In this document: positions 34,518-43,655 of the stretch, one piece after another
Layout of the letters: the number at the start of each line of letters is the position of its first letter
How positions within the stretch are numbered: the first letter of the stretch is position 1
Assembly (NCBI GenBank): GCA_022820995.1
Contig: JAJEEM010000058.1
Span: forward strand, 143,235 to 207,234
Direction of reading: 5' to 3'
Source: Gemmatimonadota bacterium
GTDB taxonomy: Bacteria > Gemmatimonadota > Gemmatimonadetes > Palauibacterales > Palauibacteraceae
Length of the DNA stretch: 64,000 nucleotides
The notes under the pieces: generated by a model
What the model saw: only the letters and a program-made list of their open reading frames with translations
Databases searched by the model: none
Told to the model about the DNA's origin: nothing
Position numbers and translations under genes: made by a program

Positions 34518-35579
34518 ATGAACTCGCCCTCGGCCGAAGCGGCCCGCCTGACCCAGTACTCCCACGGAGCCGGCTGAGCGTGCAAGCTCGGCCCGGAGGA
34601 TCTGGGCCGCATCCTGCAGCACGTTCCGCACGTTCCCGATGACCGGCTCCTCGTGGGACTCGAGGGTCCGGACGACGCGGCGGTGTATCTGCTCGACGAC
34701 GGGGATGCCATCGTCGCGAGCCTCGACTTCTTCACCCCGCTCGTCGACGATCCCGCGGACTTCGGCGCCATCGCGGCCGCGAACGCGCTCGGCGATCTGT
34801 ACGCGATGCGGGCCCGGCCCCTGTTCGCGCTCAACATCCTGGCGGTTCCCGCCGGAACGCTCTCGGACGAGACCGTGGGCGCGATCCTCCGCGGCGCCGG
34901 GGACGTGTGCCGCGAGGCCGGCATCGCCGTCGCGGGGGGACACTCCATCGACGACGCGGAGCCGAAGTTCGGACTGGTGGCCATCGGGCTCGGCGATCCC
35001 GATCGCCTGTGGAGGAAGGGCGGAGCGCGGCCGGGGGACGCGCTCGTGCTCGGCAAGGCGCTCGGAACGGGCGTCGTCACGACGGGGATCAAGCGCGGCG
35101 TGACGGACCCCGCCGACCTCCTCGCCGCCGTCGATTCCATGCGGCAACTCAACCGCGAGGCCGCGGCCGTCCTTTCGGGCTTCGACGTTCACGCGGCCAC
35201 CGACGTCACCGGCTTCGGGCTCCTCGGCCACCTGCTCGAGATGTGCGGCGCCTCGGACGCGAGCGCCCGGATCCGCGCTTCGGCGCCGAAACTCCTTCCC
35301 GGGGCGCTGCGCCTCGCCCGGGAGGGGTGCGTCCCGGGCGGCACGACCCGTAACCGGGACGCCTACGCGCCGCAGGTGCGGTGGGATGACGCCGTCCCCG
35401 AGGACGTGCGGGTCCTCCTGTTCGACCCGCAGACATCGGGCGGGCTGCTCGCGGCCGTCCCCGCGCACGAGGCGACGCCCGCGTCGTCCGCGCTGGCCGC
35501 GGCGGGCTACGCGTCCGCCGTGATCGGGGAGGTCGTCGAGCGGGACGGCGCCGAGGTCGGCGTCGAGGTCGCACCGTGA
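34518..35579 (+). CDS. selD: Selenophosphate synthetase containing selenocysteine (in-frame UGA)
   Basis: A 353-residue enzyme making selenophosphate from selenide and ATP, the selenium donor for selenoproteins and selenouridine. It begins MNSPSAEAARLTQYSHGAG, then an in-frame TGA at 34575-34577 (codon 20), then ACKLGPEDL. E. coli SelD has LTQYSHGAGCGCK at this place with Cys17 and Lys20 catalytic, so UGA replaces exactly the catalytic Cys, and Lys23 is kept. The rest is intact: AGGHSIDD, VTGFGLLGH and DPQTSGGLL. Annotation that stops at TGA would give a truncated gene starting at 34653. A TAGCTT hexamer eight bases before the ATG and no Shine-Dalgarno suggest leaderless expression. selA, selB and tRNA-Sec must be elsewhere. 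Confidence 0.92.
34589..34609 (+). promoter_or_regulatory. SECIS-like hairpin after the selD UGA
   Basis: CGGCCC and GGGCCG pair perfectly around a nine-base loop GGAGGATCT. The stem starts 11 bases and the loop 17 bases after the UGA, within the range of bacterial SECIS elements, and the loop has the GG and U bases often needed for SelB binding. It is in the reading frame and codes normal SelD residues. Confidence 0.6.
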
Positions 35580-35623
35580 CGGCGCCGCGGAAACGGGGCC
35601 GTCCGGTGGCGGCGGCCGGGACG

Positions 35624-35652
35624 TTGGTGCGAAGCGGCGCGGCGCGTACGTT
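35624..35652 (+). promoter_or_regulatory. Promoter for the CAT-anticodon tRNA
   Basis: TTGGTG, a 17-base spacer and TACGTT. The expected start is about seven bases before the mature tRNA 5' end. Confidence 0.5.
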
Positions 35653-35665
35653 TCACGCTCCGTCC

Positions 35666-35739
35666 GGGCCCGTAGCTCAGCCGGTTAGAGCAGGGGACTC
35701 ATAATCCCAAGGTCGCAGGTTCGAATCCTGCCGGGCCCA
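35666..35739 (+). tRNA. tRNA with CAT anticodon, probably tRNA-Ile2 (lysidine) rather than tRNA-Met
   Basis: A 74-base cloverleaf with a seven-bp acceptor stem GGGCCCG/CGGGCCC, D arm GCTC/GAGC, anticodon loop CTCATAA, T arm GCAGG/CCTGC and discriminator A; CCA is not encoded. The anticodon is CAT. C4-G69 and C5-G68 pairs, and an anticodon arm and variable region like E. coli tRNA-Ile2 (AGAGCAGG, then GGTCGC), favour a tRNA whose C34 becomes lysidine by TilS. Elongator tRNA-Met is the alternative. The top pair of the anticodon stem is G-A. It lies between selD and a TonB receptor gene. Confidence 0.95.
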
Positions 35740-35797
35740 TCTTCAGAACCCCCGAGTGCCGACGCGCAAATCCACCACCAGGAATAAGGAGTCGTCC

Positions 35798-38700
35798 ATG
35801 CGGCCATGCCGGGTTCCGGTCTCCCGACGCGGGTCCACCCTTCTGTTCGCCGTGCTCACGCTGTGCGGCGCCGCTGCGGCGGACGCGGCCGCGCAGGCCC
35901 AGGCGACCACCGGCGTCATCCGCGGGGTCGTCCGCGATCCCGTGGGAGCGCCCGTCGCCGGCGCCGCCGTCGTCATCGAGCATCGCGCCACCGGCTTCTC
36001 GACGACCGTCGTGACGGGCTCGAACGGGGCGTTCGTGCGGACGCTCCTTCCGCTGGGGGTCTACGACGTCACCGCGCGGGCCGTGGGCCAGTTCGGCGAT
36101 GAGCGCACCGAGGGGCTCGTGCTCCGGGTGGGGGAGGTCGTCGACCTCGTACTCGAATTCAGGCCCGTCGCGGTGTCCGAGATCACCGTGACCGCCGACC
36201 GGACGCCGCTCGTCGACACCGGGGACCCGTCGAGTTCCCACCGGCTCGCCGAGGAGGTCGTCGACAACCTGCCCAACAACGGCCGCAACTTCCTCGACTA
36301 CACGCTCCTCACTCCGGGTGTGTCCGTGTCGCAGGGTCCGGACGGCGAAGTCCTCAACATCGGAGGACAGCGGGGGATCTTCAACAACGTCTCCGTGGAC
36401 GGAGCGGACTTCAACAACCCCTTCTTCGGCGAGCAGCGGGGCGGCCAGCGCCCCGCTTTCACCTTCAACCAGGACGCGATCGAGGAAATCGTCGTCGTGA
36501 ACCAGGGGGCGTCCGCGGAGTTCGGGCGCTCCGCGGGAGGCTTCGTGAACGTCGTCACGAAGTCGGGCACGAACGAGTTCGCGGGCTCCGCGCACTACTT
36601 CGGCCAGTGGGATGCGATCTCCACGGCCTACCCGGGCGCGCGCGGGGGCGGAAAGCCCGAGTTCGGACGCGGCCAGTTCGGCTTCACCTTCGGCGGCCCT
36701 ATCGTGCGCGACAAGGCCTTTTTCTTCGTCGCCTACGACCAGCAGCAGGCGAACGAGACGAAGCAGTTCACGCGCAACGTCGTGAACCGGTCCGAGCTCG
36801 AGAAGCTGGAAAACTTCCTTCAGGCGCAGTGGCCCGGCCTGTTCGACGACGAGTTCGGCCCGATCCGCCGCACCGACGACAACCGGGCGCTGATCGCGAA
36901 GCTCGATTTCCACCTCAGCGACCGCCACCAGGCGTCCTTCAAGTACAACTACACCTGGTCCCAGCAGGTGAACGGGACCTTCGACGTGGATTCCTGGGGT
37001 CTCAGCGCCAACGGTCTGGAGGAGGACTTCTCCCACGCGATCAACGCGAGCCTCAGATCGCAGCTCTCCAACACGGTCTCCAACGAGTTCCGCTTCCAGT
37101 ACGCGCGCGAGGATCGGCCCCGGGGCTACGACGGACCCCTGCTTCCGGGCTCCGCCGCGCCGCCGCAGCCGGCCTTCTCCGCGATCGGCGGCCGCCCCTT
37201 CCCGGACATCGCGATGGACTTCGCCGACGGGTTCCGCATCGGGATGCCCTTCTTCCTCCCCATCGACCCGGGCTACGACACCCGGGTCCAGCTCGTCGAC
37301 AACCTCTCCTTCCTCGCGGGGGACCACCTGGTCAAGGTCGGCGTCGAGTACAACCGGACGGGGGTCGGCCAGCAGTTCATCGGCTTCGCGAACGGCCTCT
37401 ACAAGTTCTCCTCCGTCGACGGGTTCATGAACTTCGTCACGCAGGGGAACCGGTACGTCACCTGCTCCGACGGTTCCGACAGCGCGGAGGGCGTCTGTCC
37501 CCCGGGGACCGCGATCACGGGCCCCGTGCTCCTCTACCTGCAGGCCCTCACGCTGGGGAACACCCCGGCCGACCGGCTGGGCTTGCAGGACTTCTCGATG
37601 CACGAACTCGGGCTCTTCATCCAGGACACGTGGCGCCCGCGCGACAACCTCACCCTGAACCTCGGCGTGCGCTGGGAAGGGTCGTGGCACCCGGAGATGT
37701 TCATCGAGCCCGGGGACACCTTCTACGGACCATGGATCGGGACCTCGGGCTTCCCCTCGGACGGGACGATTCCGGACGATCTCGACAACTTCCAGCCGCG
37801 CTTCGGACTCGCCTGGGATCCGGGGGATGATGGGCGCACCCTCGTCCGCCTGAACTCCGGATCCTACTTCTCGCGGATCCCGATGCTGGTGTTCGCGCAG
37901 CACCGGACGACGAACGGCGCCTTCCAGGGCACGCAGTTCGCGGCCAGCGACGCGACCTTCCTTCCGCCGCCGCCGCAGATCGGGGAGTTCCTGACGCCGC
38001 CCCCGCCGGGCACGCCGCCCTTCCAGCCCGGCGTGAACATCGCGGACCGCAACCTCGAACTGCCGCGGACCTGGTCCTTCAACGTTGCCGTGGAGCAGGC
38101 GCTGAGCGAGAACACGGCGGTGACGCTTTCGCTGCAGCACGCCCGCACGGATAACCTGTTCCGCTTCGTGGACCGGAACGCGGCGGAACTCGGCGCGCCC
38201 TTCGCCGAGGGGGCCAGCGCGCTGGGGACGGTCACCGTGACCGAGAGCAGCGCCCGCTCCCGCTACAACGCCATCACGCTCGGACTGCACGGGGACGCCG
38301 CGCTCGGCGGGAGGCTGAGTTTCGAGGCGAACTACACGCTGGGCTTCGACAGGTCGGATGACGATAACGAACGGGACCCATTCAACTTCTTCTATGCGAC
38401 CGCAACCGATTTCGAGCCCGAGTACAACTGGTCGATCCGGGACCGGCGGCACCAGCTGACCGGTTTCGCGCTCTTCGATCTCGGGCGCGGGGTCGTCCTC
38501 AACCACGTCTTCCGATACCTCTCCGCATCGCCGATGTCGGAGAGTTGCGGCCCGACCGCGGCGAATCCCCTCGCGGCCCCGGCGGGCCAGCGTGCGGGCG
38601 CCCCGGCGGATCGCGTGTGCGCCGATGGCTCCGTTCTCAGGCGCAATACGCTCCGGCGGGAGAACGACTTCCTCACGTGGGACCTGCGACTCTCGAAGAG

Positions 38701-38878
38701 CTTCGACGTCGGGGGCGGGCGCACGGTCGAGCCGATCCTGGAGGTCTTCAATCTGACGGGCGCGGACAACTTCCTGGACACCGCGCAGACCGGACTCCTG
38801 TTCAACTTCGATGGCACGATTCGGAGCGGCCTCGGCGACACGCGGCGGGCTCAAATCGGGGTCCGAGTCCGCTTCTAG
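35798..38878 (+). CDS. TonB-dependent outer-membrane receptor with carboxypeptidase-like N-terminal domain (Oar type)
   Basis: A 1026-residue outer-membrane protein. The signal peptide ends near AAAQAQA. A CarboxypepD_reg-like domain (GVIRGVVRDPVGAPVAGAAV) is followed by a plug domain (NNGRNFLDYTLLTPGV, GGFVNVVTKSGTNEF) and a large beta-barrel ending in aromatic RVRF. No typical TonB box is obvious. Proteins of this type import large or hydrophobic substrates, or act in envelope function as Oar does in myxobacteria; no adjacent SusD or enzyme hints at a substrate. AAGGAG lies eight bases before the chosen ATG; a GTG 42 bases upstream is less likely. It starts 58 bases after the tRNA. Confidence 0.9.
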   Translation: MRPCRVPVSRRGSTLLFAVLTLCGAAAADAAAQAQATTGVIRGVVRDPVGAPVAGAAVVIEHRATGFSTTVVTGSNGAFVRTLLPLGVYDVTARAVGQFGDERTEGLVLRVGEVVDLVLEFRPVAVSEITVTADRTPLVDTGDPSSSHRLAEEVVDNLPNNGRNFLDYTLLTPGVSVSQGPDGEVLNIGGQRGIFNNVSVDGADFNNPFFGEQRGGQRPAFTFNQDAIEEIVVVNQGASAEFGRSAGGFVNVVTKSGTNEFAGSAHYFGQWDAISTAYPGARGGGKPEFGRGQFGFTFGGPIVRDKAFFFVAYDQQQANETKQFTRNVVNRSELEKLENFLQAQWPGLFDDEFGPIRRTDDNRALIAKLDFHLSDRHQASFKYNYTWSQQVNGTFDVDSWGLSANGLEEDFSHAINASLRSQLSNTVSNEFRFQYAREDRPRGYDGPLLPGSAAPPQPAFSAIGGRPFPDIAMDFADGFRIGMPFFLPIDPGYDTRVQLVDNLSFLAGDHLVKVGVEYNRTGVGQQFIGFANGLYKFSSVDGFMNFVTQGNRYVTCSDGSDSAEGVCPPGTAITGPVLLYLQALTLGNTPADRLGLQDFSMHELGLFIQDTWRPRDNLTLNLGVRWEGSWHPEMFIEPGDTFYGPWIGTSGFPSDGTIPDDLDNFQPRFGLAWDPGDDGRTLVRLNSGSYFSRIPMLVFAQHRTTNGAFQGTQFAASDATFLPPPPQIGEFLTPPPPGTPPFQPGVNIADRNLELPRTWSFNVAVEQALSENTAVTLSLQHARTDNLFRFVDRNAAELGAPFAEGASALGTVTVTESSARSRYNAITLGLHGDAALGGRLSFEANYTLGFDRSDDDNERDPFNFFYATATDFEPEYNWSIRDRRHQLTGFALFDLGRGVVLNHVFRYLSASPMSESCGPTAANPLAAPAGQRAGAPADRVCADGSVLRRNTLRRENDFLTWDLRLSKSFDVGGGRTVEPILEVFNLTGADNFLDTAQTGLLFNFDGTIRSGLGDTRRAQIGVRVRF

Positions 38879-38912
38879 CGTGCCGCGCGCCCCCGCTTTC
38901 CCGGCCGTCCCC

Positions 38913-38941
38913 TTTACCGCGGTTGTGTGTGGATGTATAAA
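38913..38941 (+). promoter_or_regulatory. Promoter of the susC-susD-lipoprotein operon
   Basis: TTTACC, a 17-base spacer and TATAAA in a locally AT-rich patch (38925-38960). The expected start is about 80 bases before the susC ATG, which is itself preceded by AAGGAG. Confidence 0.5.
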
Positions 38942-39029
38942 TCTTCGAACGTTTAAATAGTGGACGAGTTGAAGGAACCGGAAGCGGACCGTTCGGTCGT
39001 TTCCGACCCTCCAGCCCAAGGAGTGCCGC

Positions 39030-42000
39030 ATGAAAGGCATCGCTTGTCGAACCATCGGAGCATGGGGAGCCGCCGTCTTCGCGCTCGCCTGCCTCGCACC
39101 GGGTCTGAGCGGCCAGGGCGCGGGCAGCATCGCGGGCCAGGTGACGGAAGAGGGCTCCCTCCGACCGCTGTCCTCCGCGCAGGTGTTCATCGAGGGCACC
39201 GGCATCGGGAACTTCACGAACGCCAGCGGAGACTTCGTACTGCTCAACGTCCCCGCCGGCGAGCACACGCTTACGGTCCGCCTCGTCGGCTACCGCCAGA
39301 CCTCCCAGACCGTAACCGTCAACGCAGGCGAAACCGCGACGGTCGATTTCGCCCTCAACGTCACCGCGGTCCAGATGGACGAGATCGTCGTGACGGGAAC
39401 CGGGGTCGCAACGGAGAAACGCAGACTCGGCCACACGATCGCGACGCTGGACGCGGCCGAGCTCGAGAACGCGCCGATCTCCGACTTCAGCCAGCTCATC
39501 GCCGGCCGCGAACCCGGCGTGGTGGCGCTGCCCTCTTCGGGCTACACCGGCGAGGGCGCCCGAATCCGCATCCGCGGGTCGGCGTCGCTGTCGCAGCTGA
39601 ACGAACCGATCATCTACGTTGACGGAATCCGCGTGGACCGCTCCGCGGTGCAGAGCTTCAACGGGCAGGGAAGCCCCTCCCGCCTCGACGACATTCCGCC
39701 CGAGTCCATCGAGCGCGTCGAGATCCTGAAGGGCGCCGCGGCGGCGACGCTTTACGGGACGGAGGCTTCGAACGGCGTGATCCAGATCTTCACGAAGCGC
39801 GGCAACATCGGAACGCCGCGATTCACGTTGCGGGCCGACCTGACGGGGATCTCCGTGCCGACGAACCGCATCCTGCCGGTCGCCGATTTCGCCGGACGGG
39901 CCTGCGCGAGTCCCGGATGCACGGGAGACGGCGACGCCCAGCGGCTGGCGGACGCCGTCAACCTGATGTCGAACCGCTGGGGAGAGTCCGTGTCGCCCTG
40001 GACTCCGGTCGAGCGCGACCTGATTCCCGAGCTGCTTACCACCGGATTCGGCCAGACGTACTCCGGATCCCTCCAGGGTGGAACGAGCGTGTTCCAGTAC
40101 TTCGCCTCCGGGCGCCTCGCCACCGAGGACGGCCCGTACGACGCGGCGCGGAACTTCGACCCGGTGGAGGGGCTCGACCCCGAGAACGACACGAACCGCC
40201 GCGCATCGATCCACACGAACTTCACGCTGATCCCGAGCAGCGACCTGCGCATCGGCGTGACGACGCTCTATTCCGATATGGAGCACCACACGCCGGACAA
40301 CTCGAACAACATCTACGGCGTGTTCTCATCGGCGCTCATGTCGCAGCTTCGGCTCGCCAACGACGATCCGGAGCTCGGGACCGTCAACTATTACGGCCAG
40401 CCGGCGTTCGCCACGCTGCGCGAGAACGCCTACCAGCTGAACTTCGTGAACTCGCAGCACTTCGCGGGCTCCACGAACATCGACTTCTCGCCCAACGAGG
40501 CCTTCAACCTCAACGGAACGTTCGGCATCGACTTCACGTCCGACGACGCGGTCAGCTTCCGGCCCTATCGGTGGAACGTGGATGGCTTCTCGGGCGCGAC
40601 CCCCGATGGGAACCGGACCGTCAACGAGAATCGAAGCCGGGAAATCACGGCAGACATCAAGGGCTCTTACGTCTTCAGCACCGACCGGATCGAGAACACG
40701 CTGCTCTTCGGCGGCCAGGGATTCCTGCGCCAGTCGCAGTCGGCAGGGGGTACGGGACGCGACTTCCCCGGCCCCGGCCTCGAGACCCTTTCGGCGCTGG
40801 GTTCCGAGAACTCGTTCGAGAACTGGCTGCGCGTGACGCAGATCGGCGGATACGTGCAGGACCAGATCGGATACGACAACTGGCTCTTCCTCACGGTGGG
40901 GGGGCGCTGGGATGCCAACTCGGCGTTCGGTGAGGCCTTCAACACCGCCTTCTACCCCAAGGCCAACTTCGCCATCGTCCCGAGCGAACGCTGGGACAGC
41001 GAGGTCTTCTCGTCGATGCGGATCAAGGGGGCCTACGGAACGTCCGGGCTGCAGCCGGGCGCCTTCGACAAGTTCACGACCTTCTCGTCGCTGGGCACCG
41101 AGGTGGGTCCCGGCGTCCAGCCGTCGAATCTCGGCAACGAACAGTTGAAGCCCGAGGTGTCTACGGAGCTGGAGTTCGGGATCGACCTGGGTCTCTTCAA
41201 CGACCGGTGGTCGGTCGAGGCGACCTGGTGGGACCGCACGGTCACCGACGCCATGGTGGCGCGGCAGTTCCCGGTCACGGGCGGATTCACGCAGACCCAG
41301 CTCGACAACATCGGCGAAGTGCTCGCCTCCGGAATCGAGTTCGGGATCCGCGGCAACCTGATCCAGGCGCGGGACATTTCGCTCAACGTCTTCGCGAACA
41401 CGGCCTTCCTCTCCGAGGAGATCTCGGATATGGGAGGCGCGCCTCCGCTCAAGACCGGCGGCAGCTACCCGCGCTACCGCAACTACCTGGTCGAGGGCTT
41501 CACGCCGGGCGCCTTCTTCGGTGCACAGGTCGCCGATGTGGCGATCCCGCTGAACATTCTCGATCCGGTCGACGGCCGGTGCGTCGTGCCGACGCGCGAC
41601 CAGGCGCTCGCGTACTTCAGTCAGCCGCGCAACCCCAACAGCTTCAAGCCGCTTGCGGTCGGCAACGAGGACTTCGGAGTGGCCAACGGCGAGCTGGCGT
41701 CGCACAACTGCGGGACCGGGTTGCTCGACACGCACCTCGGCAACCCGACCCCGGACTACGCGGGTTCCTTCGGCTTCGACCTTGCGTTCCTGGGCAACTT
41801 CCAGCTGACGACGCTCATGGAGTACAAGTTCGGCCACCAGGTGCAGGATCTCTCGGGCATGTTCCGGCGCGCCAACAACTTCATCGGGCGCAACACGCCG
41901 CGCTCGGCGGAGCTGTACTCGACGATGCTGAACCCGGGCTCCTCGGCGGAGGAGCGACTCGATGCGGCGGTCGCCTGGGCCCATGAAGTCGAGGGTCTTT

Positions 42001-42302
42001 CGCCGATGAGCGGCATGAACGGGATCTACGACGCCGATTCGATCCACTGGCGTGAGCTGTCGCTCAGCTACCGGGTACCGGCGGGGGTCATCGAGCGCTG
42101 GGGCTTCTCGGCCGCGACGGTGAACATGGGCGTGCGCAATCTGATGCTCTTCATGCTGGGCGATTACCCGGGCATGGATCCGGAGGGCAACGTCCTCGGG
42201 CGCTGCAACGGCGGCCTCAACTGCAACTTCCTGAATTCGACGGAAGGGTGGGGCATTCCGATCCCGCGGCGCTTCACGATGTCCGTGCGGCTCACTCTCT
42301 AG
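39030..42302 (+). CDS. SusC/RagA-family TonB-linked outer-membrane protein
   Basis: A 1090-residue receptor paired with SusD. After the signal peptide (cleavage near LSGQ-GA) comes a CarboxypepD_reg-like domain (GSIAGQVTEEGSLRPLSSAQV), then the plug: GTGVATEKRRLGHTI, EPGVVALPSSGYTGEG, IRIRGSASLSQLNEPIIYVDGIRV and LKGAAAATLYGTEASNGVI, the classic SusC signature. The barrel occupies the remaining 850 residues and ends RFTMSVRLTL. SusC/SusD complexes import glycans, peptides or other oligomers. AAGGAG is seven bases before the ATG. susD follows after 21 bases. No glycoside hydrolase is linked, so the cargo is not predictable. Confidence 0.93.
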   Translation: MKGIACRTIGAWGAAVFALACLAPGLSGQGAGSIAGQVTEEGSLRPLSSAQVFIEGTGIGNFTNASGDFVLLNVPAGEHTLTVRLVGYRQTSQTVTVNAGETATVDFALNVTAVQMDEIVVTGTGVATEKRRLGHTIATLDAAELENAPISDFSQLIAGREPGVVALPSSGYTGEGARIRIRGSASLSQLNEPIIYVDGIRVDRSAVQSFNGQGSPSRLDDIPPESIERVEILKGAAAATLYGTEASNGVIQIFTKRGNIGTPRFTLRADLTGISVPTNRILPVADFAGRACASPGCTGDGDAQRLADAVNLMSNRWGESVSPWTPVERDLIPELLTTGFGQTYSGSLQGGTSVFQYFASGRLATEDGPYDAARNFDPVEGLDPENDTNRRASIHTNFTLIPSSDLRIGVTTLYSDMEHHTPDNSNNIYGVFSSALMSQLRLANDDPELGTVNYYGQPAFATLRENAYQLNFVNSQHFAGSTNIDFSPNEAFNLNGTFGIDFTSDDAVSFRPYRWNVDGFSGATPDGNRTVNENRSREITADIKGSYVFSTDRIENTLLFGGQGFLRQSQSAGGTGRDFPGPGLETLSALGSENSFENWLRVTQIGGYVQDQIGYDNWLFLTVGGRWDANSAFGEAFNTAFYPKANFAIVPSERWDSEVFSSMRIKGAYGTSGLQPGAFDKFTTFSSLGTEVGPGVQPSNLGNEQLKPEVSTELEFGIDLGLFNDRWSVEATWWDRTVTDAMVARQFPVTGGFTQTQLDNIGEVLASGIEFGIRGNLIQARDISLNVFANTAFLSEEISDMGGAPPLKTGGSYPRYRNYLVEGFTPGAFFGAQVADVAIPLNILDPVDGRCVVPTRDQALAYFSQPRNPNSFKPLAVGNEDFGVANGELASHNCGTGLLDTHLGNPTPDYAGSFGFDLAFLGNFQLTTLMEYKFGHQVQDLSGMFRRANNFIGRNTPRSAELYSTMLNPGSSAEERLDAAVAWAHEVEGLSPMSGMNGIYDADSIHWRELSLSYRVPAGVIERWGFSAATVNMGVRNLMLFMLGDYPGMDPEGNVLGRCNGGLNCNFLNSTEGWGIPIPRRFTMSVRLTL

Positions 42303-42323
42303 ATCATCCAAGCGAGGAAAACC

Positions 42324-43655
42324 ATGAAGAATCGATATCTCAAGGCCTGTCTGGCCACGCCTCTTCTGGCCGTTTTCACGCTCGGATGCGGCGACCTGCT
42401 GGACGTCAACAACCCCAACGACCTGGTCGAAGAGGATGTCCGCCAGGAGGCGGCCGCGTCCGCCGTCGTGAACGGAACGCTCACGCTCGTGGCGTCTTCC
42501 GTGTCCCAATCCTGGCAGCCGTACCTGGTCGCGTCCGACGAGATGCGCTGGATCGGCTCCAGGGATGCCTGGCTCTCGCTCGACCTCGGATTCGTGGATG
42601 ATCCGCTGAACGAGTTCATCGATGGCCCGTTCCCGGCCATGGGTCAGGCTCGGTGGATGAGCGACGAAGCCATCGAAATCCTCCAGGAGCATCACGGCAA
42701 CAATCCATCCAATTCGATCAAGACCGATCTGGCGCGCGCGTACATGTACTCCGGCATCATCTACATGGTGATCGGAGAGATCCAGGAGGACTTCGCGTTC
42801 TCGGACAAGACGGAGAGCGGACCTCCGATCGGACCGGGCAACATGTCTTCGGTGCTGGACGGTGCGATCGACAGGTTCTCCTCGGCCATGTCCGGCTTCA
42901 ACGAAGTGGGAGACATGGACATGGCGACCCGGGCGAGGGCTCTTCGCGCCCGCGCCCGGCAGTCCCGCGCCATATGGGACGCGATCAACCCCTCGCCATC
43001 CGGAAGCGGGCTGGTGTCGTCGGCCGACGCGGGCGCGGACGCGGCCGCGGTGCTCGCGAGCGTACAGGCGGACTGGACGCACAACCTGACGTTCTCGAGC
43101 GCCAGCCGCACCAACTCGATGGCGTCGTGGGTCAACGACCGCAAGGAGAACCAGATCGACCTCTCGATCGCCACGGTGGACGACCAGAACGACATCAACG
43201 GGATCGCGCTCAAGGATCCCATCGATGGCGTTGACGACCCGGCGGTCATCAAGTGGCTGAATCAGTGGAAGGGCGGAAACTACCTCGACAAGGGCGGGGT
43301 CTATCCGCCCCTGACGCTGACCTCCGCCCGGATGATGCACCTGATTCTGGCCGAGAACGCGCTGGCGGGCGGGGACTCCAACGGCTTCGCCATGCACATC
43401 AATCACATCCGAGCGCTGGACGGCAGCACGCCGTACTCCGGCCAGATCTCCGAGATGGAGATGCTCCAGCACACGCGCCGGGTGAACGTGCTGCTGCAGG
43501 GCCTGCGCCTGGCGGACATGTACCGGTGGGGACTCACGGATCCCAAGTGGCAGGGCTCCTCTGCCGCGTTGTCGCAGCCCGGTACGATGCTCCCGATTTC
43601 GATCATCGAGCTGCGGGCGAACTGCCACCTGAACGGCCTCGGTTGCGGAGGTTGA
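42324..43655 (+). CDS. SusD/RagB-family outer-membrane lipoprotein
   Basis: A 443-residue surface lipoprotein forming the lid of the SusC channel. The lipobox is VFTLGC with Cys near residue 20, then DLLDVNNPNDL, which resembles the CxxxLDxxP start of SusD proteins. TPR-like helices follow (SIKTDLARAYMYSGIIYMVIGEIQEDF). The C-terminal part, with MHINHIRALDGSTP and NVLLQGLRLADMYRWG, is also typical. AGGAAA lies seven bases before the ATG. The stop is immediately followed by a very strong hairpin. Confidence 0.88.
   Translation: MKNRYLKACLATPLLAVFTLGCGDLLDVNNPNDLVEEDVRQEAAASAVVNGTLTLVASSVSQSWQPYLVASDEMRWIGSRDAWLSLDLGFVDDPLNEFIDGPFPAMGQARWMSDEAIEILQEHHGNNPSNSIKTDLARAYMYSGIIYMVIGEIQEDFAFSDKTESGPPIGPGNMSSVLDGAIDRFSSAMSGFNEVGDMDMATRARALRARARQSRAIWDAINPSPSGSGLVSSADAGADAAAVLASVQADWTHNLTFSSASRTNSMASWVNDRKENQIDLSIATVDDQNDINGIALKDPIDGVDDPAVIKWLNQWKGGNYLDKGGVYPPLTLTSARMMHLILAENALAGGDSNGFAMHINHIRALDGSTPYSGQISEMEMLQHTRRVNVLLQGLRLADMYRWGLTDPKWQGSSAALSQPGTMLPISIIELRANCHLNGLGCGG

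Noticed and set aside
34575..34577. The TGA in selD as a nonsense mutation making a pseudogene
   Set aside because: The stop sits exactly at the catalytic Cys position, everything after it is intact, and a SECIS-like hairpin follows, so selenocysteine is a better reading.
35666..35739. tRNA next to selD as the selenocysteine tRNA
   Set aside because: Its anticodon is CAT and its length is 74 bases; tRNA-Sec needs TCA and a longer acceptor and variable arm.
35699..39268. A 1189-codon open frame on the minus strand opposite the TonB receptor
   Set aside because: It is antisense to a clear receptor gene, is rich in Arg, Glu, Val and Asp as expected of shadow frames in GC-rich DNA, and shows no recognisable domain.
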